64,000 nt of DNA from Bacteroidota bacterium (GCA_016713765.1 JADJON010000001.1:1178001-1242000), one strand, 5' to 3'. Shown: positions 1-8,822, counted from the first letter of the stretch. Notes: generated by a model not told the origin, from the letters alone. A program made the numbers and translations.

Positions 1-38
1 ACGGCAACATGCTTTCCGCAATGACCATCAAGAGCTGA
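1..38 (+). CDS. gldL: GldL C-terminal end (partial)
   Basis: Only the last eleven codons are visible. In the third forward frame the window opens with GNMLSAMTIKS followed by TGA at 36-38. GldL, the inner-membrane partner of GldM in the type IX secretion motor, usually ends in a similar NMLSAM-type tail and directly precedes gldM in the conserved gldKLMN order. The call rests on this short tail plus position 44 bp before gldM. Confidence 0.7.
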   Translation, partial: GNMLSAMTIKS

Positions 39-82
39 TTGTGTTATTCAACGTCTAACCAACATAAACACATTCAGCTGAG

Positions 83-1714
83 ATGGCAGGTGGAAAACTA
101 ACCCCGAGGCAAAAGATGATCAACATGATGTATCTCGTGTTGACCGCCCTTCTTGCCCTGAACGTGACGAAAGAGGTCATCAACGCCTTCGTCACGATCA
201 ATGAAAGCGTGCAATTGTCGAAAGACAATCTTGATAAAAAGAACCAGAACACCTACGCGGCTTTCGCGCAGGCCATGTCGGTTGACGCCAACAAGTACAA
301 GGACGTCAACGACCGGGCCAATGCGGTCAAGAAGTCGGCCGGCGATCTGGTGAAGTTTATTGAAGAACTGAAGACTCAATTAGTCACCACGACCGATCAT
401 ATCGACGCGGGTCAGCCCGTTCCGGAACTTCGCATGATGGAGCGGAAGGACGACTATGACGTTCCGACCAACCTCATGTGCGGCGACGACCAGAATGGCA
501 AAGGCAAGGCGGCGACCGAGCTGAAGAATAAGCTCGAAGCCTTCAAGAAAGTCATTCTTGCCAATGCCCCCAAAGGCAGCGGCGTGGCCGATCCCAAGCA
601 ATTGGACAAACTGCTCAACACGGCTGATCCGGAGAAACCCGAGGAAGGCAAGCGCACCTGGGAAATGGTGAACTTCTATCACAACCCGGTCGTAGCGACG
701 GTCGCCCTGCTCACGAAACTGCAGAGTGACGTCCGCAACGCGGAATCGCAGGTGATCGATGAACTGTTGACCTCCGTCGACAAGAACATCGTGAAACTGG
801 ATAAGCTCAACGCCAAGGTGATCGCCAACAGTACGGTGGTGACCATCGGCTCGGAGTTCCAGGCGGATGTGTTCCTGTCGGCTACTTCGTCAACGATGGC
901 GCCCGAAGTCTTCATCGGCGCTACCTATGACTCGACCAGCAAGGCCTGCAAAGGCTGCGACGGTAACGCGCTGCCGGTAGAAGGCGGCTATGCCAAATAT
1001 TCCGATCGTCCGGGTTCCGAAGGCGAGAAGAAGTGGAGCGGTGTGATCCGTGTCAAGAAGCCCGACGGCTCCTACGACCACTATCCGTTCAGCTCTTCCT
1101 ACGTAGCGCAGAAACCGAACTCGGTTGTGTCCGCCGACAACATGAACGTGCTTTATATCGGCGTTGAAAACCCGATGTCGATCTCGGTTCCCGGCGTTAC
1201 GCACGATAAAGTGAAAGTGACCATCGAAGGTGCCGGTGGCGCGCTGCGTCCGAATCCTTCCGCCGGTGCGGGTCGTTATACCGCTACGGTCGGATCGGTC
1301 GGCAAGGCTACCATCCGCGTTTCCGCCGAGATCGGCGGGAAGGTCATGCCGATGGGCGCGTTCGAGTACCGCGTGAAGCGTGTACCGGATCCGGTCGCTA
1401 CGATCTCGAACAGCAAGGGCGGCAACATCGGCAAGAACCTGCTCATGGCAGGTACGCTGATTCCGATCCTGGAAAACTTCGACTTCAAATTGTTCTTTAA
1501 GATCACGGGCTTCAAGATGACCATCACCGGTAAGGGCAAGGACCTCGTCGAATACGAGACGCAGGGTAACCAGCTCAGCCAGCCGATGCGCGACGCGCTT
1601 TCCAAGACGCGCGCGGGCGATAAGGTCTTCTTCGAATACATCAAGGCGCGCATGGACGGCGGTAACGACCCGTCTCCGCGTAACTTGTCCCCGATGGCCT
1701 TCACCATCCAGTAA
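83..1714 (+). CDS. gldM: Gliding motility / type IX secretion protein GldM
   Basis: 543 residues, the usual GldM/PorM size. GldM spans the inner membrane with one helix and reaches through the periplasm; with GldL it forms the proton-driven motor of the type IX secretion system. The start MAGGKLTPRQKMINMMYLVL and a single hydrophobic helix at about residues 14-31 are the family signature, followed by a long soluble region built of beta domains (glycine-rich from about residue 250). It lies 44 bp after gldL and 24 bp before gldN, so the three are very likely co-transcribed. Very confident family assignment. Confidence 0.96.
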   Translation: MAGGKLTPRQKMINMMYLVLTALLALNVTKEVINAFVTINESVQLSKDNLDKKNQNTYAAFAQAMSVDANKYKDVNDRANAVKKSAGDLVKFIEELKTQLVTTTDHIDAGQPVPELRMMERKDDYDVPTNLMCGDDQNGKGKAATELKNKLEAFKKVILANAPKGSGVADPKQLDKLLNTADPEKPEEGKRTWEMVNFYHNPVVATVALLTKLQSDVRNAESQVIDELLTSVDKNIVKLDKLNAKVIANSTVVTIGSEFQADVFLSATSSTMAPEVFIGATYDSTSKACKGCDGNALPVEGGYAKYSDRPGSEGEKKWSGVIRVKKPDGSYDHYPFSSSYVAQKPNSVVSADNMNVLYIGVENPMSISVPGVTHDKVKVTIEGAGGALRPNPSAGAGRYTATVGSVGKATIRVSAEIGGKVMPMGAFEYRVKRVPDPVATISNSKGGNIGKNLLMAGTLIPILENFDFKLFFKITGFKMTITGKGKDLVEYETQGNQLSQPMRDALSKTRAGDKVFFEYIKARMDGGNDPSPRNLSPMAFTIQ

Positions 1715-1738
1715 AAGCAGTACCTAAAATAATTCGTC

Positions 1739-2596
1739 ATGAAATTCCGCATCCTGTTGGTTCTCCTGCTCGTCGCACTGGCCGGCAACGTTTCCGCCCA
1801 AACCGGCGGCCCGAACGTGCTCGACGGCGTCTACGTGAAGGAGCATACCATCGAACGCACTCCGCTGCCTTACGCTTACCTGCGCGAGGCGGACGTAATG
1901 TGGAGCAAACGGATCTGGCGCATCATCGATCTCAACGAGAAGATGAACCTGCCGCTCAAATACCCGCTGAGCAAGCAGACCCAGGACCGCAAATCGCTGA
2001 TCGACCTGGTGATGGACGCCGTTCAGGAGGGTTCGCTCACCGCGTACACCTTCGCCGACGACGAATTCACGGCACCGGTCACGATGAAGGAAGTGGAGTC
2101 ACGCGGCGGCGCACGGACCGATACGGTCAAGATGCAGCGTCCGGAACCTCCCTATGACGAATACGATACGATCATCGCGCGGGAATTCTCCCGTGACAAG
2201 GTGATCGGGTTCCGTATGAAGGAAGACTGGTTCTTCGACAAGCAGCGTTCGGTCATGGAAGTCCGCATCATCGGCATCGCGCCGCTGATCTACGCGGTCG
2301 ACCAGGACGGAAACGTGCGCGAAGGCAACATCAAGATCCCGCTGTTCTGGATCTACTATCCGGAAGCGCGCAAGCTGTTCGCCAACGCCGAAGTCTTCAA
2401 CCGTTCCAACGACGCCGAGCGACGCTCGTTCGACGACATCTTCCAAAAGCGACTCTTTGCTTCGTACATCTACAAGGAGTCCAACGTGTACGACCGTCGT
2501 ATCGACGACTACAAACAGGGCATGAACGCCTTGCTGGAGTCGGAGCGGATCAAGACGGAGATCACGAATATGGAACACGATATGTGGGAATTCTAA
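1739..2596 (+). CDS. gldN: Gliding motility / type IX secretion protein GldN
   Basis: 285 residues with a cleavable signal peptide (hydrophobic residues 5-18, then NVSAQ). GldN/PorN is a periplasmic component that works with the outer-membrane GldK ring of the type IX secretion system. The mature part contains the family pattern VLDGVYVKEHTIERTPLPY, the MWSKRIWR stretch and a conserved FWIYYPEAR segment near residues 203-211. It is the last gene of the gld cluster: a strong hairpin with a T tract follows 29 bp after the stop, so gldL-gldM-gldN ends here. Confidence 0.96.
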   Translation: MKFRILLVLLLVALAGNVSAQTGGPNVLDGVYVKEHTIERTPLPYAYLREADVMWSKRIWRIIDLNEKMNLPLKYPLSKQTQDRKSLIDLVMDAVQEGSLTAYTFADDEFTAPVTMKEVESRGGARTDTVKMQRPEPPYDEYDTIIAREFSRDKVIGFRMKEDWFFDKQRSVMEVRIIGIAPLIYAVDQDGNVREGNIKIPLFWIYYPEARKLFANAEVFNRSNDAERRSFDDIFQKRLFASYIYKESNVYDRRIDDYKQGMNALLESERIKTEITNMEHDMWEF

Positions 2597-2624
2597 CACC
2601 GGAAAGTCCGGTTGACAATGGTAG

Positions 2625-2656
2625 ACACCGGTCGCAGTTGCGGCCGGTGTTTTTTT
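2625..2656 (+). terminator. Rho-independent terminator after gldN
   Basis: ACACCGG-type 11-bp stem (2625-2635 with 2640-2650, one mismatch), four-base loop, followed by seven T. It ends the gldLMN transcript and also sits at the 3' end of the convergent ispH. Confidence 0.85.
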
Positions 2657-2667
2657 ATTCCCGAAAA

Positions 2668-3534
2668 TCAAAAGGAGTGCAAACGGTCGCGAACGGCTTC
2701 CATCAGCCACATCGGCGTGGAGGTAGCGCCACAGATGCCGACCCGGTCGTTCGGCGAAAACCACCCTGCCTGCACTTCGTCCGGTCGGCTGACGAAGAAA
2801 GTACCATTGTTTACCGCCTTGCAGACGTCGTACAAGACCTTCCCGTTGGAGGATTTTATACCGGATACGAAAACGATCTTGTCGAATGCGGCGGCGAATT
2901 GCCGCAACTGCTGATCGCGGTTGGAGACCTGCCGGCAGGTGGTGTCGTTCAGCTCCACTTCGATGCCGCGCGCGGTGAGCGCTTCGTAAATGCGATAGAA
3001 TTTCTCGGTGCTCTTCGTCGTCTGGCTGTAAAGCGATACGCTGCGGGGCAGGGTGTCGAAGTCGAGCTCCTCGAGCGACTGGAACACGATGACGTTCTTC
3101 GCCTTCACCTGGCCGATCAGGCCTTCCACTTCGGCGTGACCGCGCTTGCCGTAGATCAGGATGTCGCGTTCCTCATCCGCTGATTGACGTACCCGGTTTT
3201 GGAGTTTCAGGACGACCGGGCAGGAGGCGTCGATCAGGGTCAGGTTGTTTTCGATCGCGATCTGGTAGGTGGAAGGCGGTTCTCCGTGCGCCCGGATCAG
3301 GACATGCACATCGCGTAATGCGCGAAGCTCGTCATGGGTGATTGTCCGCAGTCCCTTTTGACGCAGGCGTTCGATCTCCGCGTCATTGTGAACGATGTCG
3401 CCCAGACAGAACAGCCGACCTTCCGCAGCGAGGATCTCCTCGGCCAGTTGGATGGCATAAACGACACCGAAGCAAAAGCCGGAACCGGGATCAATGGTGA
3501 CCGTTAGGCGAAGGCGCGGAAGCGTCTGGATCAA
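2668..3534 (-). CDS. ispH: 4-hydroxy-3-methylbut-2-enyl diphosphate reductase
   Basis: 288 residues. IspH is the 4Fe-4S enzyme making IPP and DMAPP in the last step of the MEP pathway. The three cluster cysteines are present: Cys21 in GFCFGV, Cys105 in DASCPVV and Cys200 in NDTTCRQVSNR; substrate-site residues VHND (about 48-51), RAHGE (81-85) and the SSN motif also fit. The only plausible start in frame is TTG at 3534, overlapping the lycopene cyclase gene by 44 bp, so translation is probably coupled. Sitting last in the carotenoid operon, it feeds precursor supply into pigment synthesis. Confidence 0.95.
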   Translation of the reverse strand: MIQTLPRLRLTVTIDPGSGFCFGVVYAIQLAEEILAAEGRLFCLGDIVHNDAEIERLRQKGLRTITHDELRALRDVHVLIRAHGEPPSTYQIAIENNLTLIDASCPVVLKLQNRVRQSADEERDILIYGKRGHAEVEGLIGQVKAKNVIVFQSLEELDFDTLPRSVSLYSQTTKSTEKFYRIYEALTARGIEVELNDTTCRQVSNRDQQLRQFAAAFDKIVFVSGIKSSNGKVLYDVCKAVNNGTFFVSRPDEVQAGWFSPNDRVGICGATSTPMWLMEAVRDRLHSF

Positions 3535-4210
3535 GGCGGAGGCGGCGTTTGAAGTTCTCGAACAGGATCACGTTCATCAACAGCAGCAGCAGGGTGTACT
3601 GCGTGTCTTCCACCGGAATGGTTAACAACCGGATGCCCAGGTTCTCGGTGTCGTCGTACGTGACTACCGGCAGGGCAGTCAGTAATCCGTTCACCAGCAG
3701 GAACGGGATCAGACTGACGAGGTAGCAGCGGATGAATTTCCCCATCCAGGCATAATCGCGGTACCAGGCATACGCCAGCAGGACCGCGGTCAGCGTCAGT
3801 TTGATCCCGGTATACAACCGGTCGTAGCCAAGGGCGGCAACGAACAGGAGGATAACAACCCATGCGCCGGTAATGTTTCGGGCGTGCCGGCTAAAGGGTT
3901 CCCTCGGCAGGAGGTAGTTGAGCGAAGCGTAAATGAACAGGCAGGAATAAGGTATGGTGATGAAAAAAAGCCATTCTTCCATCGGCAACCCCCACCAGTA
4001 AATGCCCAGTACATACTTCGGATTGAAACCCCAGACGTCCCAGGCAGCCAGGTAATGGTCCCAGACGATGAAGAAGACCAGGGTGATCAGCAGCGCGGGC
4101 AACAGCGCCTTCCATTGCCGGTAAAAGCGCAGCCGGGGTTCGAAGGAGGCGATGAAGGGCACCAGAATGGAACCCAGGTTGATGAGTAGATAGGTGTAGC
4201 GCGGGTCCAT
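3491..4210 (-). CDS. crtY: Lycopene cyclase, fused CrtYc-CrtYd type
   Basis: 239 residues, six to seven predicted membrane helices. The protein has two related halves, as expected for the membrane cyclase family in which CrtYc and CrtYd are joined: the first carries WWGLPMEEWLFF, the second TIPVEDTQYTLLL. These enzymes turn the ends of lycopene into beta rings. The ATG at 4210 (MDPRYTYLL) was chosen because it matches the family N-terminus and lies two bases after the upstream gene's stop. It is the fifth gene of the operon. Confidence 0.9.
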   Translation of the reverse strand: MDPRYTYLLINLGSILVPFIASFEPRLRFYRQWKALLPALLITLVFFIVWDHYLAAWDVWGFNPKYVLGIYWWGLPMEEWLFFITIPYSCLFIYASLNYLLPREPFSRHARNITGAWVVILLFVAALGYDRLYTGIKLTLTAVLLAYAWYRDYAWMGKFIRCYLVSLIPFLLVNGLLTALPVVTYDDTENLGIRLLTIPVEDTQYTLLLLLMNVILFENFKRRLRLDPDASAPSPNGHH

Positions 4211-4212
4211 GC

Positions 4213-4701
4213 TTACGGCAGACAACAGGCTAATTCCGCCCGCGTGCATTGATGTTGAGCGAGTAGGAACTGCGCGATTTCATTGCGCAGTGAAATGTCG
4301 CGAAGGAACGGCAAGCCCTGGAGGATCACACGACGGTCTTCTTCCAGGTCGTTGCTCATGCCGAGGAATTTCGGAAGGTTGAGTTGAATGGCAAGCCGTA
4401 GGTACCGGATCTCTACATTACCAGGATCCGCAGCAATCGCTTTTTGGAAGACTTCCGAAGATTGCTTGCAATGACTGAGCTTGGTGTAGGGGTTCAGTGC
4501 ATACTTGCCCAGCAGCGCCGTCGTAGCGGCAAAGTAGGCTTGCAACACGGGTTGGTCTTGCTGTCCGCTGAGTGTTTTTATCAGTTGTTCCGCTACGGCC
4601 TCGTCCTGACTCGCTTGCCGGAATAGTTTGCGTACTTCTTCCGGTTGAACGGCGGAGGATAGGAGGGGTAGCAATAAGAAGAGTAGGATGGACCCGCGCA
4701 T
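4213..4701 (-). CDS. Unknown exported protein inside the carotenoid operon
   Basis: 162 residues. I do not recognise a named family. An N-terminal signal-like segment (MRGSILLFLLLPLLSSA) predicts export. The rest is alpha-helical and resembles TPR-type helix pairs, for example VFQKAIAADPGNVEIRYLRLA near residues 85-105; it ends in a Cys-rich tail CTRAELACC. The gene is tightly packed, starting two bases after the crtB stop and ending two bases before the lycopene cyclase start. That packing argues for a role linked to carotenoid synthesis or placement in the envelope, but no enzymatic motif is visible. The frame upstream of 4701 is antisense noise of crtB, not part of it. Confidence 0.8.
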   Translation of the reverse strand: MRGSILLFLLLPLLSSAVQPEEVRKLFRQASQDEAVAEQLIKTLSGQQDQPVLQAYFAATTALLGKYALNPYTKLSHCKQSSEVFQKAIAADPGNVEIRYLRLAIQLNLPKFLGMSNDLEEDRRVILQGLPFLRDISLRNEIAQFLLAQHQCTRAELACCLP

Positions 4702-4703
4702 GA

Positions 4704-5558
4704 TCAGACCAGCTTGAAACGATGGCGCAACCAGGTTTGGATCAGCAACAGGAATTTTTGCGTATTGGGTACGCGAATGCGCTCCTGCCGTATGCGTTGC
4801 GCGGGAAGCAGGCGGATTTTCCGGAACAGGGCCCGGTAGTAAATGTACGCAACCATGACCCCAAGCCGGGCGCCTTTCGGCAATGCATGAATGCCGGGAA
4901 GCGCGGCCGTAAAATCCGCTTCGATGTCGGTTTCGATCTGTTGCTTCGCGGCATTGTCGAAACGGGAAAAGTCGACGCCGGGGAAATAGACGCGACCCCG
5001 CTCGTCGAAGTCGCTTCGGATGTCGCGGAGGAAATTCACCTTTTGAAACGCTGCCCCCAGGCGGCGGGCCGGCTCCCGCAGCGACTGGTACGCTTGCTCG
5101 TCGCCCGCGCAAAAGACGCGCAGGCACATCAGGCCCACCACTTCGGCGGAACCGTAGATGTATTCGTGGTAGAGGTTCTGATCATAACGAACCGGTTGGA
5201 GGTCCATCTCCATGCTGTGCAGGAACGCGTCGATCAATTCACGTTCGATCGCGTAGCGGTGTACGACATCCTGGAAGGCGTGCAGGACGGTATTCGTACT
5301 CACCCGGTCGCGCAGGGCGGCATCGGTCTCCGCTTTGAACTTTTCGAGTAAGGCGGATTTGTCGTGACCGTGAAAGGTGTCCACGATCTCGTCCGCCAGC
5401 CGCACAAAACCATAGATCGCGTAGATCGCGGGGTGGTAGGAACGATCCAGCATGTGGATCCCGAGCGAAAACGAGGTGCTGTAATCGCGCGTGATCGTCT
5501 TGCTGAGCTTATAGCACGTTTCCGTGTACTGCTGCATGCTCATGTTCGATGCGTTCAA
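4704..5558 (-). CDS. crtB: Phytoene synthase
   Basis: 284 residues. It joins two geranylgeranyl diphosphates into phytoene. Both magnesium-binding aspartate motifs of the trans-isoprenyl synthase fold are present: DEIVD near residue 56 and DIRSD in FLRDIRSDFDERGRVYFP, along with YSTSFSLG at the N-terminus. The gene overlaps the crtI end by 50 bp if the first ATG (5558) is used and by 35 bp with the second (MSMQQY, 5543); either is plausible. No geranylgeranyl diphosphate synthase gene lies in the operon, so that substrate must come from elsewhere. Confidence 0.94.
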   Translation of the reverse strand: MNASNMSMQQYTETCYKLSKTITRDYSTSFSLGIHMLDRSYHPAIYAIYGFVRLADEIVDTFHGHDKSALLEKFKAETDAALRDRVSTNTVLHAFQDVVHRYAIERELIDAFLHSMEMDLQPVRYDQNLYHEYIYGSAEVVGLMCLRVFCAGDEQAYQSLREPARRLGAAFQKVNFLRDIRSDFDERGRVYFPGVDFSRFDNAAKQQIETDIEADFTAALPGIHALPKGARLGVMVAYIYYRALFRKIRLLPAQRIRQERIRVPNTQKFLLLIQTWLRHRFKLV

Positions 5559-7005
5559 CGGCCAGGCGCGAACTGATCACCACCATCGGCAGACCGGTGC
5601 CGGGAGTCGTGGACGCGCCCACGTAATATAGGTTTTCAAATGACTCGTCTTTGTTTGATGGCCGGAATCCGCCGACCTGGTTCAATCCGTGCGCCAGACC
5701 AAGCCCGCTGCCGCGGTAGAGGTTGAATTTTTCTTCCCAATCCAGCGGCGTCCAGATGGTACGCGTCACGGTGTTCGCGACGAAGTCGAAGCCGGTACGT
5801 TGCGACAGATCACGCAGTATGGTGTCGGCAAGCTTGTCCGAGTCGCTCCAGTCTGGCTTGTAGCGCAGGTCCGGTACCGGACACAGCACGAAGATGTTTT
5901 CGCAGCCTTCCGGCGCGCAGGCCGGATTCGATTTGCTGCTGACGTTGACGTAGTAGTACGGTTTCTCCGGAGCAACGGCGGTGCGGAAGATGTTATCCGC
6001 GTACTCCTTGAAATTACTGCCGAGGAAATAGTTGTGGTGGATCAGGCCTTCCGGCTTGCCTTTCACACCAAGGTAGATCGTAAAGGGCGCCAGGGTCCAT
6101 TCCATCCGGTCCAGCCGCTCCGGCGCGAATCGCGGACGTTTCAGGATCTGTCCCCGGAAGGCGGCCGCGTCGCCGTTGCAGACGAACAGGTCGGCCGTCC
6201 AGCGATGACCGCGCTGATCCACGAAGGCTTTCAGCTCGCCGTTCTCGTTTTCGAATTGTCGGATCTCGGTGTTGTAATGGATCTTCACGCCGCGCTCTTC
6301 CAACAGCCGGACGAGCGTCTCGGTAATGCGGTACATGCCGCCTTTCACATTCCAATAACCGTCGTGCTCCAGTTCGGTATAATTCAACAGGCTGTAAACC
6401 GCCGGAGTATCGAAGGGCGTCGAACCCAGGAAGAACGCGACGAGCGAAAAGATCACCTTCGCTTCTTCGGAGTCGAAGGTGTTGTCGAGCTCTTTCCACA
6501 TCGAGCGGAACATCATCGGGCCGTGACGCAACGGAACCCGGGTGAGTTGGAGGAGATAGTCGAGCTTGTTGCGGAAGTTTCGCCGGATGACAATGTCCTC
6601 CGTATCGTGGAACAGTTGTTTTGCGGTTCCAATGTACTTGCCGAGTTTTTTCGGGAAGTCGTTTTCCAGTCCCGCGAATTCGGCTGCCAGTTTTTCCACA
6701 TCCTTGTAGATGAGAAACGGCTTTTTCCGGTGAGCGAAGTTGACGGAGTAAACCGGATTCAGTTCTTCCAGCTCGAGGGGATTGGAAATCCCGCAGTCGC
6801 GGAACAACTCCGTGAACTCGTAGCTCATGCTGAAGAATGAAGGACCCACGTCGAAGGTGAATCCGTCCTTTTCCAACTGGTTCAGTCGACCACCGGCGCG
6901 CCCGTGCTTCTCGACCATCTCCACCTGGTAACCCCGGCAAGCCAGCCGCAAGGCGGTTGCCAATCCACCCAGACCGGTTCCGATGATCAGTACTTTTTTC
7001 GACAT
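5509..7005 (-). CDS. crtI: Phytoene desaturase
   Basis: 498 residues, typical for CrtI. It introduces the double bonds that turn phytoene into lycopene, using FAD. The dinucleotide-binding GTGLGG motif is at residues 8-13 followed by the acidic strand end VEKHGRAGGR, and the C-terminal CrtI signature (YYVGASTTPGTGLPMVV) binds the flavin and membrane. It lies 52 bp after crtZ and overlaps crtB, so all are in one transcript. Confidence 0.95.
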   Translation of the reverse strand: MSKKVLIIGTGLGGLATALRLACRGYQVEMVEKHGRAGGRLNQLEKDGFTFDVGPSFFSMSYEFTELFRDCGISNPLELEELNPVYSVNFAHRKKPFLIYKDVEKLAAEFAGLENDFPKKLGKYIGTAKQLFHDTEDIVIRRNFRNKLDYLLQLTRVPLRHGPMMFRSMWKELDNTFDSEEAKVIFSLVAFFLGSTPFDTPAVYSLLNYTELEHDGYWNVKGGMYRITETLVRLLEERGVKIHYNTEIRQFENENGELKAFVDQRGHRWTADLFVCNGDAAAFRGQILKRPRFAPERLDRMEWTLAPFTIYLGVKGKPEGLIHHNYFLGSNFKEYADNIFRTAVAPEKPYYYVNVSSKSNPACAPEGCENIFVLCPVPDLRYKPDWSDSDKLADTILRDLSQRTGFDFVANTVTRTIWTPLDWEEKFNLYRGSGLGLAHGLNQVGGFRPSNKDESFENLYYVGASTTPGTGLPMVVISSRLAVERIEHEHAAVHGNVL

Positions 7006-7057
7006 GGTTCAGGCGTTTTGGTGAACAGGTAGGGCAACAAGGTTGGTGCGGAATTGT

Positions 7058-7516
7058 TCAATCCTGGTTGACGCGCCAATGACGTTTGTTAAAGAGCAAC
7101 AAGCCGAACTCTTCGCCGTCTTCCTTGCCCATTTTCTTATGATGCACCTTGTGCGCTTTGCGCATGGCGCGGAAATAGGAATTGTCCAGTTTGTCCAGCC
7201 ACTTGCCCCGACGATGAATGAACACATCGTGCAGCATGAAGTAGGTGAAGCCGTACGCGGTCACGCCAAGTCCCATCCAGAATCGAAAATCGAGTTGCTC
7301 CCAGCCGAAATACATCAACACCATCGCGATCGTCGCGTAGAAGAGGAAAAAGAAATCATTCCGCTCAAACACGCCGTGACGCGGTTGGTGATGCGACTCG
7401 TGCAGGGTCCAAAGAAAACCATGCATCACATATTTATGCGTAGCCCAGGCTACCCCTTCCATGGCGAAATAGGATGTCAGGAAGGCAAGGACATTGATCC
7501 AAATGCTGTTTTCCAT
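7058..7516 (-). CDS. crtZ: Beta-carotene hydroxylase
   Basis: 152 residues, four predicted membrane helices. CrtZ is a non-haem di-iron hydroxylase converting beta-carotene to zeaxanthin. The histidine clusters of the fatty-acid-hydroxylase superfamily are all visible: HKYVMH (27-32), HESHH, HDVFIH and HKVHH. It is the first gene of the operon; a possible -7 element lies only four bases ahead of its ATG. Presence of crtZ with lycopene cyclase predicts zeaxanthin as the end product of this cluster. Confidence 0.94.
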   Translation of the reverse strand: MENSIWINVLAFLTSYFAMEGVAWATHKYVMHGFLWTLHESHHQPRHGVFERNDFFFLFYATIAMVLMYFGWEQLDFRFWMGLGVTAYGFTYFMLHDVFIHRRGKWLDKLDNSYFRAMRKAHKVHHKKMGKEDGEEFGLLLFNKRHWRVNQD

Positions 7517-7520
7517 GCTG

Positions 7521-7528
7521 CGAAGTTA
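7521..7528 (-). promoter_or_regulatory. Candidate -7 element of the carotenoid operon
   Basis: On the minus strand this reads TAACTTCG, one base off the Bacteroidota consensus TAnnTTTG, four bases before the crtZ ATG. The same variant spacing is seen at era. If real, the transcript would begin at or very near the start codon. A TTG 15 bases further upstream could serve as the -33 element. Confidence 0.4.
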
Positions 7529-7561
7529 CGGCTTCTCGTTGCACAACAGTAATTAATTGAA

Positions 7562-7580
7562 ATTCAAATAATTATTGAAT
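7562..7580. promoter_or_regulatory. Inverted repeat between crtZ and the PAS gene
   Basis: ATTCAA (7562-7567) and TTGAAT (7575-7580) are perfect inverted copies separated by seven AT-rich bases, and an overlapping TTGAAATTCAA palindrome begins at 7557. It lies in the AT-rich gap between divergent genes, about 45-65 bp upstream of crtZ, where an operator would be expected. No regulator gene adjoins it; function is inferred from position and symmetry only. Confidence 0.35.
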
Positions 7581-7701
7581 ATACAACGACCAAGCCTGTT
7601 GACAACTTGACTGATGAACTCTAACAAAAGACGCGTACTTAAGTTCAGGGACTTGGTATTTTCACGGCGTGAAGTCCTTTTCATCCTGCGCGGACTTTAC
7701 C

Positions 7702-8796
7702 ATGGAGCAATATTCGTATTACGACAAGCTGATCGACCAGACACCGGATGTCTTTTGCATCCTGCGTGGTCAGGGACAGATCATTTATTGCGGATCAAGT
7801 TCGCGAAAACTGCTGGGTTACGATCCTGAGGCGATCGTGGGGCGCAATGCCTTGCGCTACCTGCATCCCGCCGAACGTCATCAGGCACGGCTGCGCCATT
7901 CCGTACTCCTGGCCTATCCCGGCAACCGGGTTACCGCCGATTACCGCGTCCTTGACGCGCACGGCGAGTATCGTTGGATGGAATGCATCTTCAACAACAT
8001 GCTCAACCTCCCGCAGATCGACGGCATCCTCGTCCAACTGCGCGATGTCACCGACCGCAAGAACTTCGAACTTCAACTGGAAGAATCCGAAGAGCGTTTC
8101 CGCATCTTCATGAACAACGCGCCCACGGTCTCGATGATCAAGGATGAAGAAGGACGCCTGGTCTTCGTCAATGCCAACTTTGAACGTTCCTTCCGTGTGT
8201 TGTCGAAAGACGCGCTGGGCATGACGCTCGGAGAACTCTTTCCGAACGGCTACTGGGCCGAATCCGAAGAGAACGATCGCATCGTCCTGAACTTTGGAAA
8301 GTCCGTCGAGTTCTTCGAGCGGACCATTACGCCTGACGGTGTAGAGCGTGAGTGGATCGTGTACAAATTTCCGGTGCCCCAATCGAACGGCAAGACCTTC
8401 ATCGGTTGTTCGGCCATGGACATCACCAAATGGTCCAGCCTCGACCGCGAACGCGTCACCGCCGAGCAGAAGTTCAAAACGATCTTCGAATACAGCCCCG
8501 ATCCGATCTTCATCGAAAACGAAGACGGAATCATCATCGACGCCAACCGCAAGGCCTGCGAACTGCAGGGCATGAACTACCCCGAACTCGTAGGCAAACG
8601 CATCACCGATCTCGCACCGCCGGACCGCCACGAGGAATTGTGGAGCGATTTCAGCAAGCTCTGGAACGGACAATTGTCAAGGATCGACAGCTACTCCTGG
8701 TCCACCAGCGGCCAGGTCATTCCGGTCGCCATCAGCACAGCACGTATCCAACACATGGATCAACCCTGTCTTTTGCTCGCGTTGCGCGAACGCTGA
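7702..8796 (+). CDS. PAS-domain-only sensor protein
   Basis: 364 residues containing three PAS/PAC units, at about residues 5-125, 135-250 and 260-360. Typical PAS features include LLGYDPEAIVGRN in the first and CELQGMNYPELVGKRITDL in the third; the second begins ERFRIFMNNAPTVSMI. No kinase, cyclase, methyl-accepting or DNA-binding domain follows, and there is no transmembrane segment, so it is a cytosolic sensor lacking an output domain. No LOV-type NCRFLQ motif is present. The ATG at 7702 was preferred to a GTG at 7669. It is transcribed away from the carotenoid operon and is followed by its own terminator. Confidence 0.85.
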   Translation: MEQYSYYDKLIDQTPDVFCILRGQGQIIYCGSSSRKLLGYDPEAIVGRNALRYLHPAERHQARLRHSVLLAYPGNRVTADYRVLDAHGEYRWMECIFNNMLNLPQIDGILVQLRDVTDRKNFELQLEESEERFRIFMNNAPTVSMIKDEEGRLVFVNANFERSFRVLSKDALGMTLGELFPNGYWAESEENDRIVLNFGKSVEFFERTITPDGVEREWIVYKFPVPQSNGKTFIGCSAMDITKWSSLDRERVTAEQKFKTIFEYSPDPIFIENEDGIIIDANRKACELQGMNYPELVGKRITDLAPPDRHEELWSDFSKLWNGQLSRIDSYSWSTSGQVIPVAISTARIQHMDQPCLLLALRER

Positions 8797-8822
8797 GCCG
8801 GGAATCGAGAACTACCTGTAAA

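Noticed and set aside
4702..5127. Upstream extension of the unknown operon protein
   Set aside because: The extra residues are antisense-frame noise across crtB; the signal-peptide methionine at 4701 fits gene spacing.
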